Assembly: GCA_023375785.1 (NCBI GenBank)
Contig: SZWC01001201.1
Coordinates: 243,242 to 269,221 of the forward strand
Direction of reading: 5' to 3'
Length of the DNA: 25,980 bases
Source of the DNA: Penium margaritaceum
Lineage: Eukaryota; Streptophyta; Zygnematophyceae; Desmidiales; Peniaceae
Below the pieces are notes generated by a model. It did not search any database. It had not been told where the DNA came from and was given only the letters and a program-made list of their open reading frames with translations. Position 1 is the first letter of the stretch. The number at the start of each line of letters is the position of its first letter. Position numbers and translations under genes: made by a program. Of the stretch, positions 10,401 to 21,401 are shown piece after piece.

Positions 10401-13006
10401 AAAATTACACTCCTTTCAAACAAAATAGAAGGAGAGAAGGGACATGTGCAACAAACGCCTCATAACGAGAGCACATACAAGACGCATTCTTAAACCTATT
10501 GTATGAAGTGACATCGATTGAACACACCTCAGCCATACACATCATATGAAAGAATCGCCCTCCATCACAAGGTCCAAACGAGGCAAGCTTTGGCCCAAGA
10601 AGTGGTGGGTCCAATCGATAGACGATTAGGATGACATAGCTCATATGGTAGCTGAAGCAATGCATTTCAAGATGTGGAGGATAATTGATTCGGGTCAATG
10701 GCAACTAAGTGACAGGAATGTGGGCGAGGACAAACACAAATCTCTAAGGCTAGGAGAAGTGGCTTGTTATGGATATTTTAGGTAGAGCACGATGGGCTGA
10801 GATGAGCTTGTAACATATAGATTGCTTTCTTGACTGGTAATTTTTTTTTTTTTTTTGCATGCCAAGGTGTTAACTTCATCAATTCATGAGTCCTCTTTTT
10901 CATTTAGATCACCCTCCACAAACAACGCTTGTAAAGCATTTTCCTGTCAAAATCTGAAATGCGACAACTTTGGCTTGCCACAATGAAGTAGGCAAGATGT
11001 CTTCTCTATAACCATTATTTTTCTTGTACGTGTTGCAATCCGTTTTGACTAGGATTTGATGCTCTCACATCATATAGAGGTCAGGTTAGCATATAATTTA
11101 GGTGGTGGTCTACACCCTTTGGACTAGGACACGTCTGGGAAGACATGAGCATCAATCAGGTCTTTGAGGTGATGCTGTGGGTGAAAATGTCTTGTGAGCT
11201 GATGTGGCTTGCATAAAAACAAATATACCACCATGAATCTGCGAGAATGATTGTTTTAAAACACGCAAAGCATGGCCCAAATTCATTGGTTCACACCTTA
11301 AGTTTCAATTTCTGTGCCATACACTAGTTTTCCCATGTGCACATCTTAGTAGAAAAACATCCCACCACAGACTTTTACGGTAGGAAAATAAGAGCACGTA
11401 TGAAATGAAATCATACTAAATGAGCAATGGTAGGAAAAATTGCATGAACATTCAGGTTGGACGTTTGAGGTGCTCAAATATTTGTGGAGGCGACAACATG
11501 ATTGGATTGACTCCATGATTGGACCCAACTGATTGGCATAAACTGGGTTCGAGTCAAATCATCATTCTTTGCATATGCTGCCGCAGAGGGTATGGCAAAT
11601 CGCATGTGGGGTTTATTTCCTAGAAACGGGATTTCAAGTTCTGAGGCAAAATGTGAGGTTAATCTGCAACAAGATCTAGGAAATGTAAGTTGCACTCCTA
11701 TTCCATCCTATATAGCATTTTGGCGAGTCTGGATGTCCGCTTGGGAATGTGTGTCATTGACATTGCTTGCAAACACTTTCAAGCTCTTGCAAATGGCAAT
11801 GTTTTCCTCTGGGCCTTATCTATTGTACCAGAGGATGACCGTAACATATTTCTTTTTCTCCGTCACATCCAAGTAAGTTGAAGCCCGTGGCATGCCCAGA
11901 AGCTGAGGCTAGGTGAGCCTGCATTTGAAATTAATGTTGCTGACATTGGAGCTCACAATGTTGAGGCGAAGTGACTCAGAGTTGGAACGATTTGTTACAA
12001 ATTTGGACATGTATAAAGTTATAGCAAATCTTATGGCTCTTATTGGTAGTCCTGCTCTGGTATAGGTATTGACTGGGCGAAATGGTCTTTTGAGAGGGCT
12101 AGACATGTTAGAATCTCTAAGAAGATTGATATTACCAGAACTGTTCTAAAGATTGAGAGCTCCAGCCATAATAACTTGTATGGTGTTCCCCGCCTAAAAA
12201 GTCAGAAGTTAGAAGCGAGAAAATAGAGAGGGAAGAGGTTCGGTATACAGACTTGGCCATGTTCATCGTCGACGTGTGCTTCATATTAATGTTTGGCACA
12301 TGAACCTGACATCCCCCCAAAAAGTGATGGAAGTCAGCTTGACTTTCACAGCTGAGTGTGGACTCCGTATGAAAACGGCTTCCGAAAGTCACTTCTTTGA
12401 CTTCCGTAGACAAGCAATCCTCATATTCCTTTGTTGGAAGTCACTTCTCGGTAATGTTATTAGTGGAAATATTTGAACATGTGGTAGTATTTGAATCTCT
12501 GTGCCGGACATAAAATGGTTGTTTAAATTCAGATTTTTGAATCAATCGCCCACAACGCATACAAGTGCTCCGTCCAATACTCGAGTCGCCATCCAAACAG
12601 CTTCATCACATAGTAAGTACATGTTGGCCGAGTTGAAGATCCCTAACCCACAAGTGTCAACCTATGTCCACTTTCTCCGACCCATACCACCATTGCAACT
12701 CACCTCACCCCCGCCATGGGTGCGCCTATGTGCTCCTTTTCTCTATATGGAGATTCGACCTCCATCAACGGTGTGGCTATAGGCCACACTCTACCCAAGT
12801 CCTTTTGAACCATTTGACAACCATCACCAAATGTGGGAGGAGAGTCCCCGTGCCGCGCACTGGATGATGCGCGATTCTGACGTCATTATCCACAAGGAAC
12901 ATCGGCTCATTCATAGTTACGATGTCCTTGAAGATCCTTACGACAACGACACAGGATGTAATGCATGTCCGTGCGTTGGTGGTGATTGTCTCGACGCGCA
13001 TCGTGA
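10401..13006. other. Intergenic, no recognised gene
   Basis: A run of 16 T lies at 10841-10856 (a poly-A tail if read on the minus strand). Between 11690 and 12110 on the plus strand several frames give protein-like pieces (for example DIACKHFQALANGNVFLWAL, then LERFVTNLDMYKVIANLMAL in another frame). These could be an eroded coding region, but I recognise no family. Confidence 0.35.
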
Positions 13007-13450
13007 TGGGTCCCGTATTGCGTGCCCGTCCCACACGCTGGTCGGGTTTCTCTCGCCGACTTGATGGAGGTCCTTCGCCGCATGAGGTCACCCAAGGTAG
13101 AAGCTATAGGGAACTTGGTTGGATTACGTAATGCTGTTGCATGTGCTGAGAATATAGAGGCAGAATAGGAGAACCTTGATGATGATGTCATGTATTAGTC
13201 TCATCGCAGGTCTTATGTTCAGCTGGTTGAAAGTTTTCTTTGTATCCAACATTACAATGGCTCATCAGATGACTCTGATTCACTAGCCACGTCTGACACA
13301 AGGCCTGACCACATGCCGTTTGCTATACGACTAATCAATGCTCTCGTTTGTGCCATGCCATGGCCGCGACCCCTCTCTGTTTTTGTTGTTGATTCTGTCA
13401 TGTCATCCAAGTTTGTAACTTCTCCTTCCACCCACCTAATGATGTTGTGA
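13007..13450 (+). pseudogene. Possible second protein of the Harbinger element, decayed
   Basis: One plus-strand frame is coherent over 148 codons, interrupted only by TAG at 13166 and 13196. It reads HAGRVSLADLMEVLRRM, then VEAIGNLVGLRNAVACAENI, then a stretch with SHRRSYVQLVESFL and an acidic Ser/Asp segment, ending at TGA 13448. Composition is helical and charged rather than random. It converges on, and overlaps by about 200 bp, the 3' end of the minus-strand transposase. Known family fact: PIF/Harbinger elements carry a transposase plus a Myb/SANT-like accessory protein. I cannot see the Trp pattern of a SANT domain here, so the link is inference from position. The start is unknown. Confidence 0.3.
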
Positions 13451-14419
13451 ATGATGAATGTGGACATGATGAGTGGCCCCTAAAATGATGTTAGGAAATG
13501 TGGAATACCACGTGAAATGGAGAACCATGCTTTCAACATGCCGGAGCAAACCGCTGCATGCCGCCTGTTGAACAGTTCCCCCTTACTTTGTGACAACAAC
13601 TACCCCTCACCAGATTCTTGTAAATAATATCGGACACCACGGTATGGTGTCATAAGACCATGTGTGTACAGGAATAAAACTTCTGCTAGCATGAATTTGT
13701 TTAGGGGAAATATGAACCCCTTACACACCGCATTCCTGAGCATTCGGGTATCGTGCATGCTACGCTCCCATCGCATTGTAACGAAAGCTAAAATGAGGTT
13801 TTGATCACACCCGGCAAGGAAGTTTTGGGTAATTTGGTGCTGACGGTTGTGAAAGGCTGCCCGACGTGCACGATTAACAATGACTGGCACGTGTGTGCTG
13901 TTGATGCCACCTACGCAATCCACGAACAAAGGCAGGAGTCCAGAGATGTTGTTGCCTTTGGTAGATGAATTAGAGAAGCCGATACACCAAGGCACGTACA
14001 ACTTCGTGTAGGGTAGGTGAAACTATAGGCGCCGCCCTTCGGAAGGGCTCCATGATTTTCCTTGTAGTCATCCCAAAGCACACACATAGCAAGTACATTA
14101 GCATCTTTTCCTTTATTGTTACGTTTGTATTGCAAAGGATGGTATGCTGTCGCGTGTAGGCTATGACGGAATTCCAAGATTGAACTGTCAAGCAAGTCAT
14201 GTTCACTAGTCCTTGGGGATGTCCTTCATTCAGTTTGCGTAGCCTGGCTTGACCGGGCAAGGCACCATTCATAATTGGATGGGGACGTAGGCGACACAGG
14301 ATGTGATGCATGATGCTTATGAGCAGCTCCCACATAAGAGTGATGAGCTCGATGTGAAGTTCACTTGCACGCCCGATGAGGGCATGGCGGGAATCAACTC
14401 TTGGGGATCGCCGATCCAT
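13252..14419 (-). pseudogene. PIF/Harbinger (HARBI1-like) transposase, decayed
   Basis: Read from 14419 downwards, the protein starts MDRRSPRV and goes through a helical N-terminal segment (TIKEKMLMYLLCVCFGMTTR…FRRAAPIVSPTLHEVVRAL, resembling the helix-turn-helix region of plant PIF transposases). A frameshift lies at about 13970-14000. The DDE_4-type catalytic core then follows: FVDCVGGINSTHVPV, RWERSMHDTRMLRNA, LMTPYRGVRYYLQE, and after a TAG at 13600, GELFNRRHAAVCSGMLKAWF and IIHNIIRW, matching the family's LFNxRHxxxRNVIERxFG and LHNFI blocks. The first catalytic Asp (IDGTH in the family) is Asn at codon 13900-13902. The Asp of HDTR is kept. The Glu block (IERxFG) is lost. A second TAG lies at 13480. 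With a frameshift, stops and missing acids it cannot make an active enzyme. The copia element is inserted 40 bp upstream of the start. Confidence 0.8.
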
Positions 14420-14459
14420 GGCTGGGGGGTGTGGCGAACTGGTTGGGCCGACTTCTGCT

Positions 14460-15103
14460 TGTTGTGATTTGTGACATTCCTTTCGACCTGTACAGTTTAC
14501 TGTGACCACTCGGCTGTGTCCACGCTCGTGCAGATCATTGATGCGGACCCATGTGGCACCCGGGCGTCGTCCGGTGGTGGACTACCTGCTCGGAGCTGAT
14601 CGACGGTCGCCCCAGAGTCCTGGATGCTGTCTGGGACCTTCTGCAGTTTTTCTGGAGCTTGTAGGATTTTATCGGTGGACTGGCCGTGGGTCCAATTTTC
14701 ATGTCTTTGCATTGTGTGTCCACCTTTTGTTGCCGGATGCATGCATGTGAGCAGGTGCAGTGTCCGCCTTTAGATTTTGCAAGTGTAGGTTCGGACGGCG
14801 TACCGTTCAGATTTGTCTACGCTGAGTTACGGCCAAAACAGAGGTTTTGGGCCGGCTTTAGGACAGGCCTTGCACTGCCGTGTGCAACACCCGCCGTGTG
14901 CCACGGCAAGTACTTATGCCATGGACCAGTCATTTGTCATTTCTCTCTGCAAATGCTATTGAAGCATTCTAACACGTTGCCTTGTGTTCCCTAGCCATAC
15001 CCTTGCTGTTGTGTGCACGACTTGTGATTGTCATCACCGTCTGACCAGGCACTGATGCCTAGTCAGCGGCAACATCGCTAGGAAGCTTCCACGCATTTTC
15101 TCA
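14460..15103 (+). repeat. 5' LTR of the copia element
   Basis: Begins TGTTGTGATTTG and ends GCATTTTCTCA, giving the standard TG…CA termini. It aligns without gaps to 21402-22045. No clear TATA box could be picked within it. The start is fixed by the point where similarity to the 3' LTR begins, and the end by the adjacent primer-binding site. Confidence 0.95.
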
Positions 15104-15115
15104 TGGTTTCAGAGC
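15104..15115 (+). other. Primer-binding site (initiator tRNA-Met)
   Basis: TGGTTTCAGAGC lies immediately after the LTR. It matches 11 of 12 bases of TGGTATCAGAGC, the complement of the plant initiator tRNA-Met 3' end used by most plant copia elements to prime minus-strand DNA synthesis. Confidence 0.9.
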
Positions 15116-15912
15116 AGTGAGACTCCTCTCGCCGAGTTACGCTGCAGAGAGGCAACACCGGCAGCAGCAGTGAGAGTCATCGTCGCCGCTACATTATGGG
15201 ACTTGTTGTAGCCGTTTTTCAACGACGACGTCATCACTCAGTCCCCACCTCCACATCGGGTGAGCTGTGGCATTTACTAGCTCCAGCAGCAGCAGCAGCA
15301 GCACCACCACCACCACCGGGTGGCAGCAGCAGCTGTGTCTGGCTGACAGCCTGTAGAAAAAAGAAGGAGTAGCAGCTCGCAGTAGCAGCTTGTGGCGGCT
15401 GTGAGCACTGACTGCGCGTAGCGGCGGCAGCAGCTCGCAGTAGCGGCGGCATCAACAGCCGCAAGCAGCAGCAGCAAAAGGAGCAGTAGCACAGCATCGG
15501 CATTACAGTTGCTGCACAGTTTTTGCTATGCAGAAATTGCGTAGCACTGTGCATGCCTGCGTGGCACTATGCTGGCGTGCGCAGTCGCGAGCAGGGGGTG
15601 ACGAGGTCACCCCCACTGGTCACACAGAGTTTGCGTGACCTCCCAAAAAAACACTGGCGTAAAATACGCGAGCGTAAAAACACTAGCATTTTTTTGCTAG
15701 CGTAAGAACCGCTGATGTCATCATCGGTTGTGCTGACGTCAGCAATTTCGGGGATCAAAACGTCAAAAGTTTTTAATGTTTCAACTTCTCGAGAAAAGCT
15801 CTCGGTTCCTCTTTCAGAGCACTTTTTACGTCCGGCCCCATATTGAGCGCTGGCTCCAACCGGTGACAAGGGCAAAGGACCACCAGATCCTTCTTCCTCC
15901 TCCTCCGGTGTC
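15116..15912 (+). other. Copia leader with triplet repeats and palindromes
   Basis: Untranslated leader between the PBS and gag. It contains (CAG)6 at 15284-15301 followed by (CAC)5 at 15302-15316, and further scattered CAG/CGG triplets to about 15490. A hairpin, CACTAGC-ATTTTTTT-GCTAGCG, lies near 15680-15705. The perfect 14-bp palindrome TGCTGACGTCAGCA at 15731-15744 contains TGACGTCA. Long apparent frames here on either strand (poly-Leu, poly-Ala, poly-Gln) come from the triplet repeats. Confidence 0.7.
15731..15744. promoter_or_regulatory. Perfect palindrome with a TGACGTCA core
   Basis: TGCTGACGTCAGCA is identical to its reverse complement. TGACGTCA is the known CRE/TGA-type site of bZIP factors. 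A related half-perfect copy, TGATGTCA, lies 18-25 bp upstream. A role in transcription of the element is inference. Confidence 0.35.
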
Positions 15913-17178
15913 ATGAACCCACACTCGCAGGCCATTGCGGACTTGTGGAGTCAGCAAGATGAGATACATCGTCTACACCAGCAGCAGACCAACGCCATCC
16001 GCATGCTCGTTGAACTTCTTCAGAGTCAGTCCACGACCCCAAAACACACCTCCGGGAGAGTTGGCGGTGTCACACCTTCTACACAGCAATCAACATCTAC
16101 ATCGAGGACAACGGCAGGACAAGACCCGCCACTTCTTCATCCTTTGGAGGAGGACCCTGATATGCTAGGCATGGACAATGACACTCCCAAGAGGGAGATT
16201 TGCATACTTTAGGAGCATCTTCGCCAGTTGCAGACGCGTTCTGGTTCCCTGTTCCAGGAGATCTGATCTTCACGTGAGACCTACCTCAGTGACTTTCCTC
16301 GTCTTGATGTAGTCTCCATCCCTCGTCTTTCCCATCCTGTGGTTGCTCTCCCTACGGAGCGGCAACCTAAGGACTTCGAGACACCGCCCCCACGATATGT
16401 CAGCGAGGACGACTTTGATTGCTGGGAGATCATCTTCTAGGTTTGGGCCACTTCAGAGGGAGTTTGGCCCTGCTACCACAGTCAGTACCAGGTTACAGAG
16501 CGTGCTCAGGTACAGATAGCGGCTTGGGTGATGCGCAGACCTCTTTACGCCATGCCTCACGAGACTGTCGTGGACTTTCGCCCCTTCCTTGGAGAGGCCG
16601 GCACAGGCACGGATGCTGACCCACGTCGGGGCTAGGAGCTCGCAGTGGCCCCGCTTGCTGCAGAGATGCACGCCACTTGCGCAGCTCACATCCACGCCTT
16701 CCACTCCCTTCATTAGGGATCTGCCGAGCCCGCAGCCGCTTACTGGCGGCGCGCCATGCGCATCTACACGTGCCTTGGAACCGCAGGAGGGACATACCTG
16801 TGGACGCTTCGCACGCTCATGATCGGAGTTCGTCTTGAGCATGCGGACATCTTCATAAGGTATAGCGATGCCGTGCTCGAACCATTCTCCACCTCCCTTT
16901 CGCTTCTTCCGTGGGCGCATTAGCTATTCCTCCAGGTGACATCCGCTTGTGAGGCAACCATCGCCCACCAGGAGAGTTCACTTGCTGCACCAGTCATCGC
17001 GTCACTACCGACGCCTCTCTCGCAGTTCACTTCTCCATCCTCTGGCACATCCTCCTCTTCCCCGTCCATCCCAGCTACCCCGACTCAGACGCAGGGTGTG
17101 GCAGTAGGAGCACAGGGGAACAAGAGCAAAAAGAAATGTGGATCGGATTGCAGCAGTCACCAGAGCAGCAGTCATTAG
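15913..17178 (+). pseudogene. Copia gag region, broken by stops
   Basis: Starts at ATG 15913 (MNPHSQAIADLW, then a Gln-rich coiled-coil-like segment DEIHRLHQQQTNAIRMLVEL). The frame can be followed to 17175 through stops at 16210, 16264, 16438, 16633, 16714 and 16921, ending at 17176; all are TAG except 16264 (TGA). The middle contains YWRRAMRIYTCLG and LRTLMIGVRLEHADIF, where the capsid helices are expected, and the end is Ser/Thr/Pro-rich followed by a lysine patch (KSKKK). Gag forms the particle that packages element RNA. The frame then shifts relative to the zinc knuckle and pol. No length comparison is possible because of the breaks. Confidence 0.75.
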
Positions 17179-17186
17179 GCAGCAGC

Positions 17187-18060
17187 AGTGGACACATTGT
17201 TTACTGCTACAACTGTGGAGGCGCTCGCCGCTACACCGAGTGCAAGCAACCACTCTACTGGGCGTAGATCACTCGTGGTCTTTAGGCTGCACACGCAGAG
17301 CAGTCTGCACCAAGCAGCACAACCTCTGGTCGCGCGGCGGCCACCACCACATCAGTTCCCGCTTACCCACCGGCGAGCAGCGGAGACCCGGACCCCCGTG
17401 ACCGAACCATCGCCGAGCTCTCTCAGCTCCTGGCGCTTCGCTCTTAGGGAGGTGCGAGTGTATCGTCACAGCCGGGTGGTTCACAGACTATTTGTTTGTC
17501 TGTTCTCGTCTCTCGTGATTACCCACGTGGGGGAGCACAGCTGGCATGTGATGTTGATGGGCCTGACATTACATATTACATTTCTAAGTCTCACCTGTGT
17601 GCACTTCGTCGTTCTCCCTCCTCTGTTGCCGAGCACCCGTCTTCAGCCGAGTGTTCCATTGCCCGTTGTACCGTGACGTCCTCCAGTCGTGATTCGGGTG
17701 GCACTTGGATCATCGATTCCGGTGCCACTCACCACATGACATGTCGTTGTATTAACTTTGTTGTCCTCGGTCCTGTGGCGTCTCTTCGTTCCGTTCAAAC
17801 AGGCTTTGGTCAGTCCTTGCCAATCCAGGGTGTTGGGCTTGTGTGTTTCGATGGTCCATATGGCCCCTTGTATCTCTTCGATGTGCTTTTTGTGCTTGAC
17901 CTTAAGCTCAACTTGCTCTCTGTGCGTGCCTGCACTTTGATGGGACTCTCTCCGGAGCACACTACCGACTCCGCGACAGTGATTGCTCTTGATGCTCGCA
18001 TTGTTGTTCTTCGTGCCTCTGTTATGGATGATTTGTATCTTATTCTTTGGATCTCTTCTT
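17187..18060 (+). pseudogene. Copia zinc knuckle and aspartic protease
   Basis: The zinc knuckle at 17205-17243 reads CYNCGGARRYTEC: both leading Cys and the last Cys are kept, but the His is lost and the spacing is one short of CX2CX4HX4C. After stops at 17265, 17283 and 17445 (all TAG), the frame is open from 17448. The protease active site is GGTWIIDSGATHHMTC, with DSGA providing the catalytic Asp; it is followed by LPIQGVGLVCF and the hydrophobic LFDVLFVLDLKLNLLSV that closes the domain in copia polyproteins. The protease would process Gag-Pol in the particle. Confidence 0.9.
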
Positions 18061-19000
18061 CTCCTTTCTCCCCTTCCCCTCTCGCTCATGTGTTTGTCAC
18101 TGGTGTCCTATCTGCTGAGTACCAGTGCCTGCTGCATCGATGTCTGTGTCATGTGGGCTCTGACACTGTGTCGAAGCTCATTAGGACACAGCCCGTCCTC
18201 GGTCTTGACACGGCCTCTTTTGAGAAGCTGCCCAGGACCGATTGTCTGTTCTGCGCTCAGGGTAAGATGCATCGCTGCACCTACCCTGACCCCCGTTCTC
18301 GAGCCCTTCATCCCATCGAGCTGGTCCATTCGGACCTTCTCAGTCCTAAATCTGTCGAGTCCTTATGCGATTGGGGCTGATATGTCCCGGCCCTGACCGA
18401 AGACTTCACCTGGATGCGGTGGATCTACAGCCTGCGCTAGAAGAGTGATGCCGCTCTCGCGGTTCGTCTCTGGCTAGTGAAGGCTGAGAGTCAGTCTCGT
18501 CACTCGTTGCATAACTTCCGCTCGGATCGCGACTGTGAGTTTCTAGGCAAAATGGACAGTTTCTTTGCCAAGCGCGGGATTTTTCACCAGGTCTCTGCTC
18601 CTGTCACTCCTCAGCAGAACGGTGTCTCTGAGTGCTGGAACCGCACCATGGAGGATGCGGTTCGTGCTATGCAGTCTGAGTGCGGTCTCTCGGAATCCTT
18701 CGCCTTCGAAGGCTTCGCCTACATGACGTGGGTCTGGAACCGCCTCCCGCATGGTCCTCTTCCGGACCACGTTGCACCGTATGAGCTCTGGTTTGGCCAC
18801 CGTGCCGATCTGCATCTTGCTCGTGTCTGGGGCTCAGTGGCTTCTGTGTGGTACACGGAGGATCAGCAGGGGTTCAAGGTCTCTCTGCGAGGTCACTTGT
18901 GTGCCTTCGTTGGTATCTCCCCGCGGTTGAACCCCGAAAGTTTTGGGACCCCGCCCGTCGTCGCAATGTTGAGTCCCGCGACACGCTCTTCTCTAAGTCT
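18061..19000 (+). pseudogene. Copia integrase with GAG-pre-integrase zinc module
   Basis: An HHCC module opens the domain (HRCLCHVGSDTV…CLFCAQGKMHR). The core follows: first Asp in ELVHSDL (codon 18333-18335), second Asp in RSDRDCEF (18525-18527), and Glu in QQNGVSECWNRTM (18630-18632). The last two are 34 residues apart instead of the usual 35, so one residue is missing between them. Stops lie at 18378 (TGA) and 18438 (TAG). The frame changes at about 18930, where PRKFWDPARRRNVESRDTLF, the standard end-of-integrase block, continues in the next frame. Integrase inserts the element DNA in the nucleus. Confidence 0.92.
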
Positions 19001-20569
19001 CTCACCTATCGCGACCTAACCTCGATTGTGTCGATGTCTGTCACACACATTCCTACTTGTGAGGTTTCGCATCGGATGGGGGAGTCTAAGCCTACGAGCA
19101 CCTCTCGTCTGGCTGATGTGTCCATTCGAGCCTTCTCCAGTTCTTGGTCTCCGGCTCTTGATGACCCGGTGATCATCGCTGTCGGCCCAGAGACCTCTCC
19201 CGTCTAGCCTGTATCCTCTCCTACATCCTCGCGCCTCACAAACACTCATGATGCTGTCCCTCTGTCCATCGGTACTCCTGTCTCTGTGGGCGGTCCTGAT
19301 GCCACTCCCAGTCCTGCGTCTCCCATCAGTTCACCAGCCTCTCCTCCCATTGCATCACCTACCCTTGTGCCTCCGTCCTCACCGGATGTGGTCGTGCCTG
19401 TATCTGAGCCTGCGGTCAGCTCTTCGAGCCCAGGCTACTCACGTGAGCCTGGTGGTCGTTTTCGACCGTTGGGCTCCGGAGCCCAGCGAGTGTCAGGTCC
19501 CGCACCCAGGCGCTCCACTCGTAGCGTTGCGAGTGGCGATTCCGGCACAATGGCCCTTGACCTAAGTGTCCGTACAGATCACACAGAGGCACAACCTGCG
19601 TGCCTTGTAGGACACGATCTCGTCACTCACGAGTTTCGTACCGCTTGTGATGCATTAGTTGACCTTGTGGTCGTCAAGCCCAGTTCTGAGGCGTGTGCAC
19701 TCGCTACTCAGAGCTCTACCTCGTTGGCGCCTGATCCAGGCACACTGAGGGACGCCCTCTCATCAGAGGATGCCGACGCCTGGCATGCTACTTGCGAGGA
19801 TGAGCTTCTTGCCATTCGAGAGCACGGAGTTTATGAGCTAGTCGACCTTCCACATGGGAGGAAGGCGATTGAGGTCAAGTGGGTCTTCCGCAAGAAGGTG
19901 AAGCCGGATGACTCATTGGAACGCCACAAGGCCCGCTTGGTTGTCAAGGGGTACTCTTGAATCAAGGACATTGATTACAATAACACCTTTGTCCCTGTCG
20001 GTCGCATGACCTCAGCTCGCGCTCTCTTTGCTCTAGTGGCTTAGCATGACTGGGATTTGCACCAGATGGATGTGAACAATGCGTTCCTCCTTGGCTCTCT
20101 TGATGAGGAGATTTACGTGGCCCAGCCACCAGACTTTGAGGACGGTGCCAAGGTCTGGCGCTTGCACAAGTCCTTGTACGGAATCAAACAGTCTCCTCAG
20201 TGCTGGAACCGGGAGATCACAGGCACTCTGACTCGTGCGGGATATGTACAGAGCGAGACAGATCCCACTCTTTTCATCCGACAGGCGCCTGAGCGGTTCA
20301 CTGCCAGCTTGGTCTATGTGGACGACCTCCTGATAGCGTCTCCCTCCATGGAGGCCATGAAGGAGGCCAAGGCGGTCCTCGTGACTGCCTATAGGATGAA
20401 TGACCTTGGTCCTACAGCGATGTTTCTTGGCATGGAGATTGTACGAGACCGCAGACGCCGGACGCTTCTGTTGCATCAGGCCCGATACGCACGCGTTGTG
20501 GGGGAGCGCTTTAGTGACCTCCTTGGCGCAGTGCCAACGGCCTCCACACCTCTCACACTTGACGGATAA
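19001..20569 (+). pseudogene. Copia linker and reverse transcriptase
   Basis: A Ser/Pro-rich linker (about 19205-19450) leads to the RT entry block: LRDALSSEDADAWHATCEDE, then KAIEVKWVFRKK and HKARLVVKGYS. A TGA at 19958 and a TAG at 20042 interrupt it. The palm motifs QMDVNNAFLLG and LVYVDDLLI (YVDD at 20315-20326, the metal-binding pair of the polymerase) are intact, as are SLYGIKQSPQCWN and MNDLGPTAMFLGMEI. A TAA at 20567 splits RT from the connection/RNase H part. The enzyme copies element RNA to DNA. Confidence 0.93.
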
Positions 20570-21297
20570 GACTCCCTGAAGGTGGACGATCCCACACAGC
20601 TGGGAGAGACAGTGGATGTGACCTTGTACCTCTGCCTCATCGGATCTCTGATGTACCTGGCCATTATGAAACGCCCCGACATCACTTTTGTCGTCAACCT
20701 CCTTGCACATTTTTCGCTGGCTCCACCTGCTAAAGGCCTCCAGGCGGCTGTGCGAGTGGTGCGATATGTGGTTTCCACGCCGTACCTCGGACTTTGCTTT
20801 CGCCAGCAGTGCTCATTGGTTCTTGACGGCTACACCGACTGCGACTGGGCCTGGAGCCCAGATGGACGCAGTCGCACCAGTTACGTGTTCCTGCTCGGTG
20901 GTACCGTTGTGTCTTGGCGTAGTGGGAAGCAGGGCTGCATCGCACGTAGCTCGTCGGAGGCAGAGTATGTTGCTCTGGGTGCAGGAAATGCTGAGGCAGT
21001 GTGGCTGCAGCGCCTGTTCCTTGAGCTGGGTCAGTCAGTGCCTGCCATTGTGCTTCGTTGTGACAACCGGAGTCTCTTGCCATTGTGGAGAACTCTGGTG
21101 CCCTTCATGCTCGCATGAAGCACATTGCGGTTGAGCATCACTTCGTGCGTGGTCCGGTGGAGCGACACGCGATCTCTATCATATGGATCGGCACTTACAT
21201 GCAGCGTGCTGACTTCTTGACGAAGGCACGTGCGCGCAAGAAGTTTCTGGTGGCCATTCGTTCCCTTGGACTTCGCCCCTTGCCTGAGAGTGGTTGA
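20570..21297 (+). pseudogene. Copia connection domain and RNase H
   Basis: Contains GSLMYLAIMKRPDITFVVN (connection), then the RNase H blocks DGYTDCDWAWSPDGRSRTSY, SSSEAEYVAL and LRCDNRS, the copia-type acidic residues. A frameshift at about 21075-21085 follows CDNRS; the downstream frame continues with ALHARMKHIAVEHHFVR and MQRADFLTK, the conserved C-terminal end, and stops at 21295. RNase H removes the RNA strand during reverse transcription. Confidence 0.92.
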
Positions 21298-21392
21298 GTA
21301 CGGGGTGTGACTGTGTCTATGTCACGGCTGTTTTTGCACTCGTTGCACTCGTTTTAGTGCTTCACGTGTATGGACATGCGTACCATCGAGTC

Positions 21393-21401
21393 ATGGGGGA
21401 G
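21393..21401 (+). other. Polypurine tract
   Basis: ATGGGGGAG lies directly against the 3' LTR (TGTTGTG starts at 21402), the position and composition expected for the plus-strand primer. Confidence 0.85.

Noticed and set aside
11500-11560. SINE-like RNA polymerase III boxes (GGTTCGAGTC at 11546)
   Set aside because: The only A-box-like sequence is too close to the B-box, and no tRNA-like fold can be drawn.
11690-12110. Eroded coding region
   Set aside because: Protein-like pieces in several frames, but no family recognised and stops throughout; left as unassigned.
15234-15554. Cys/Leu/Ala-rich minus-strand proteins in the copia leader
   Set aside because: Translations of CAG/CAC repeats.
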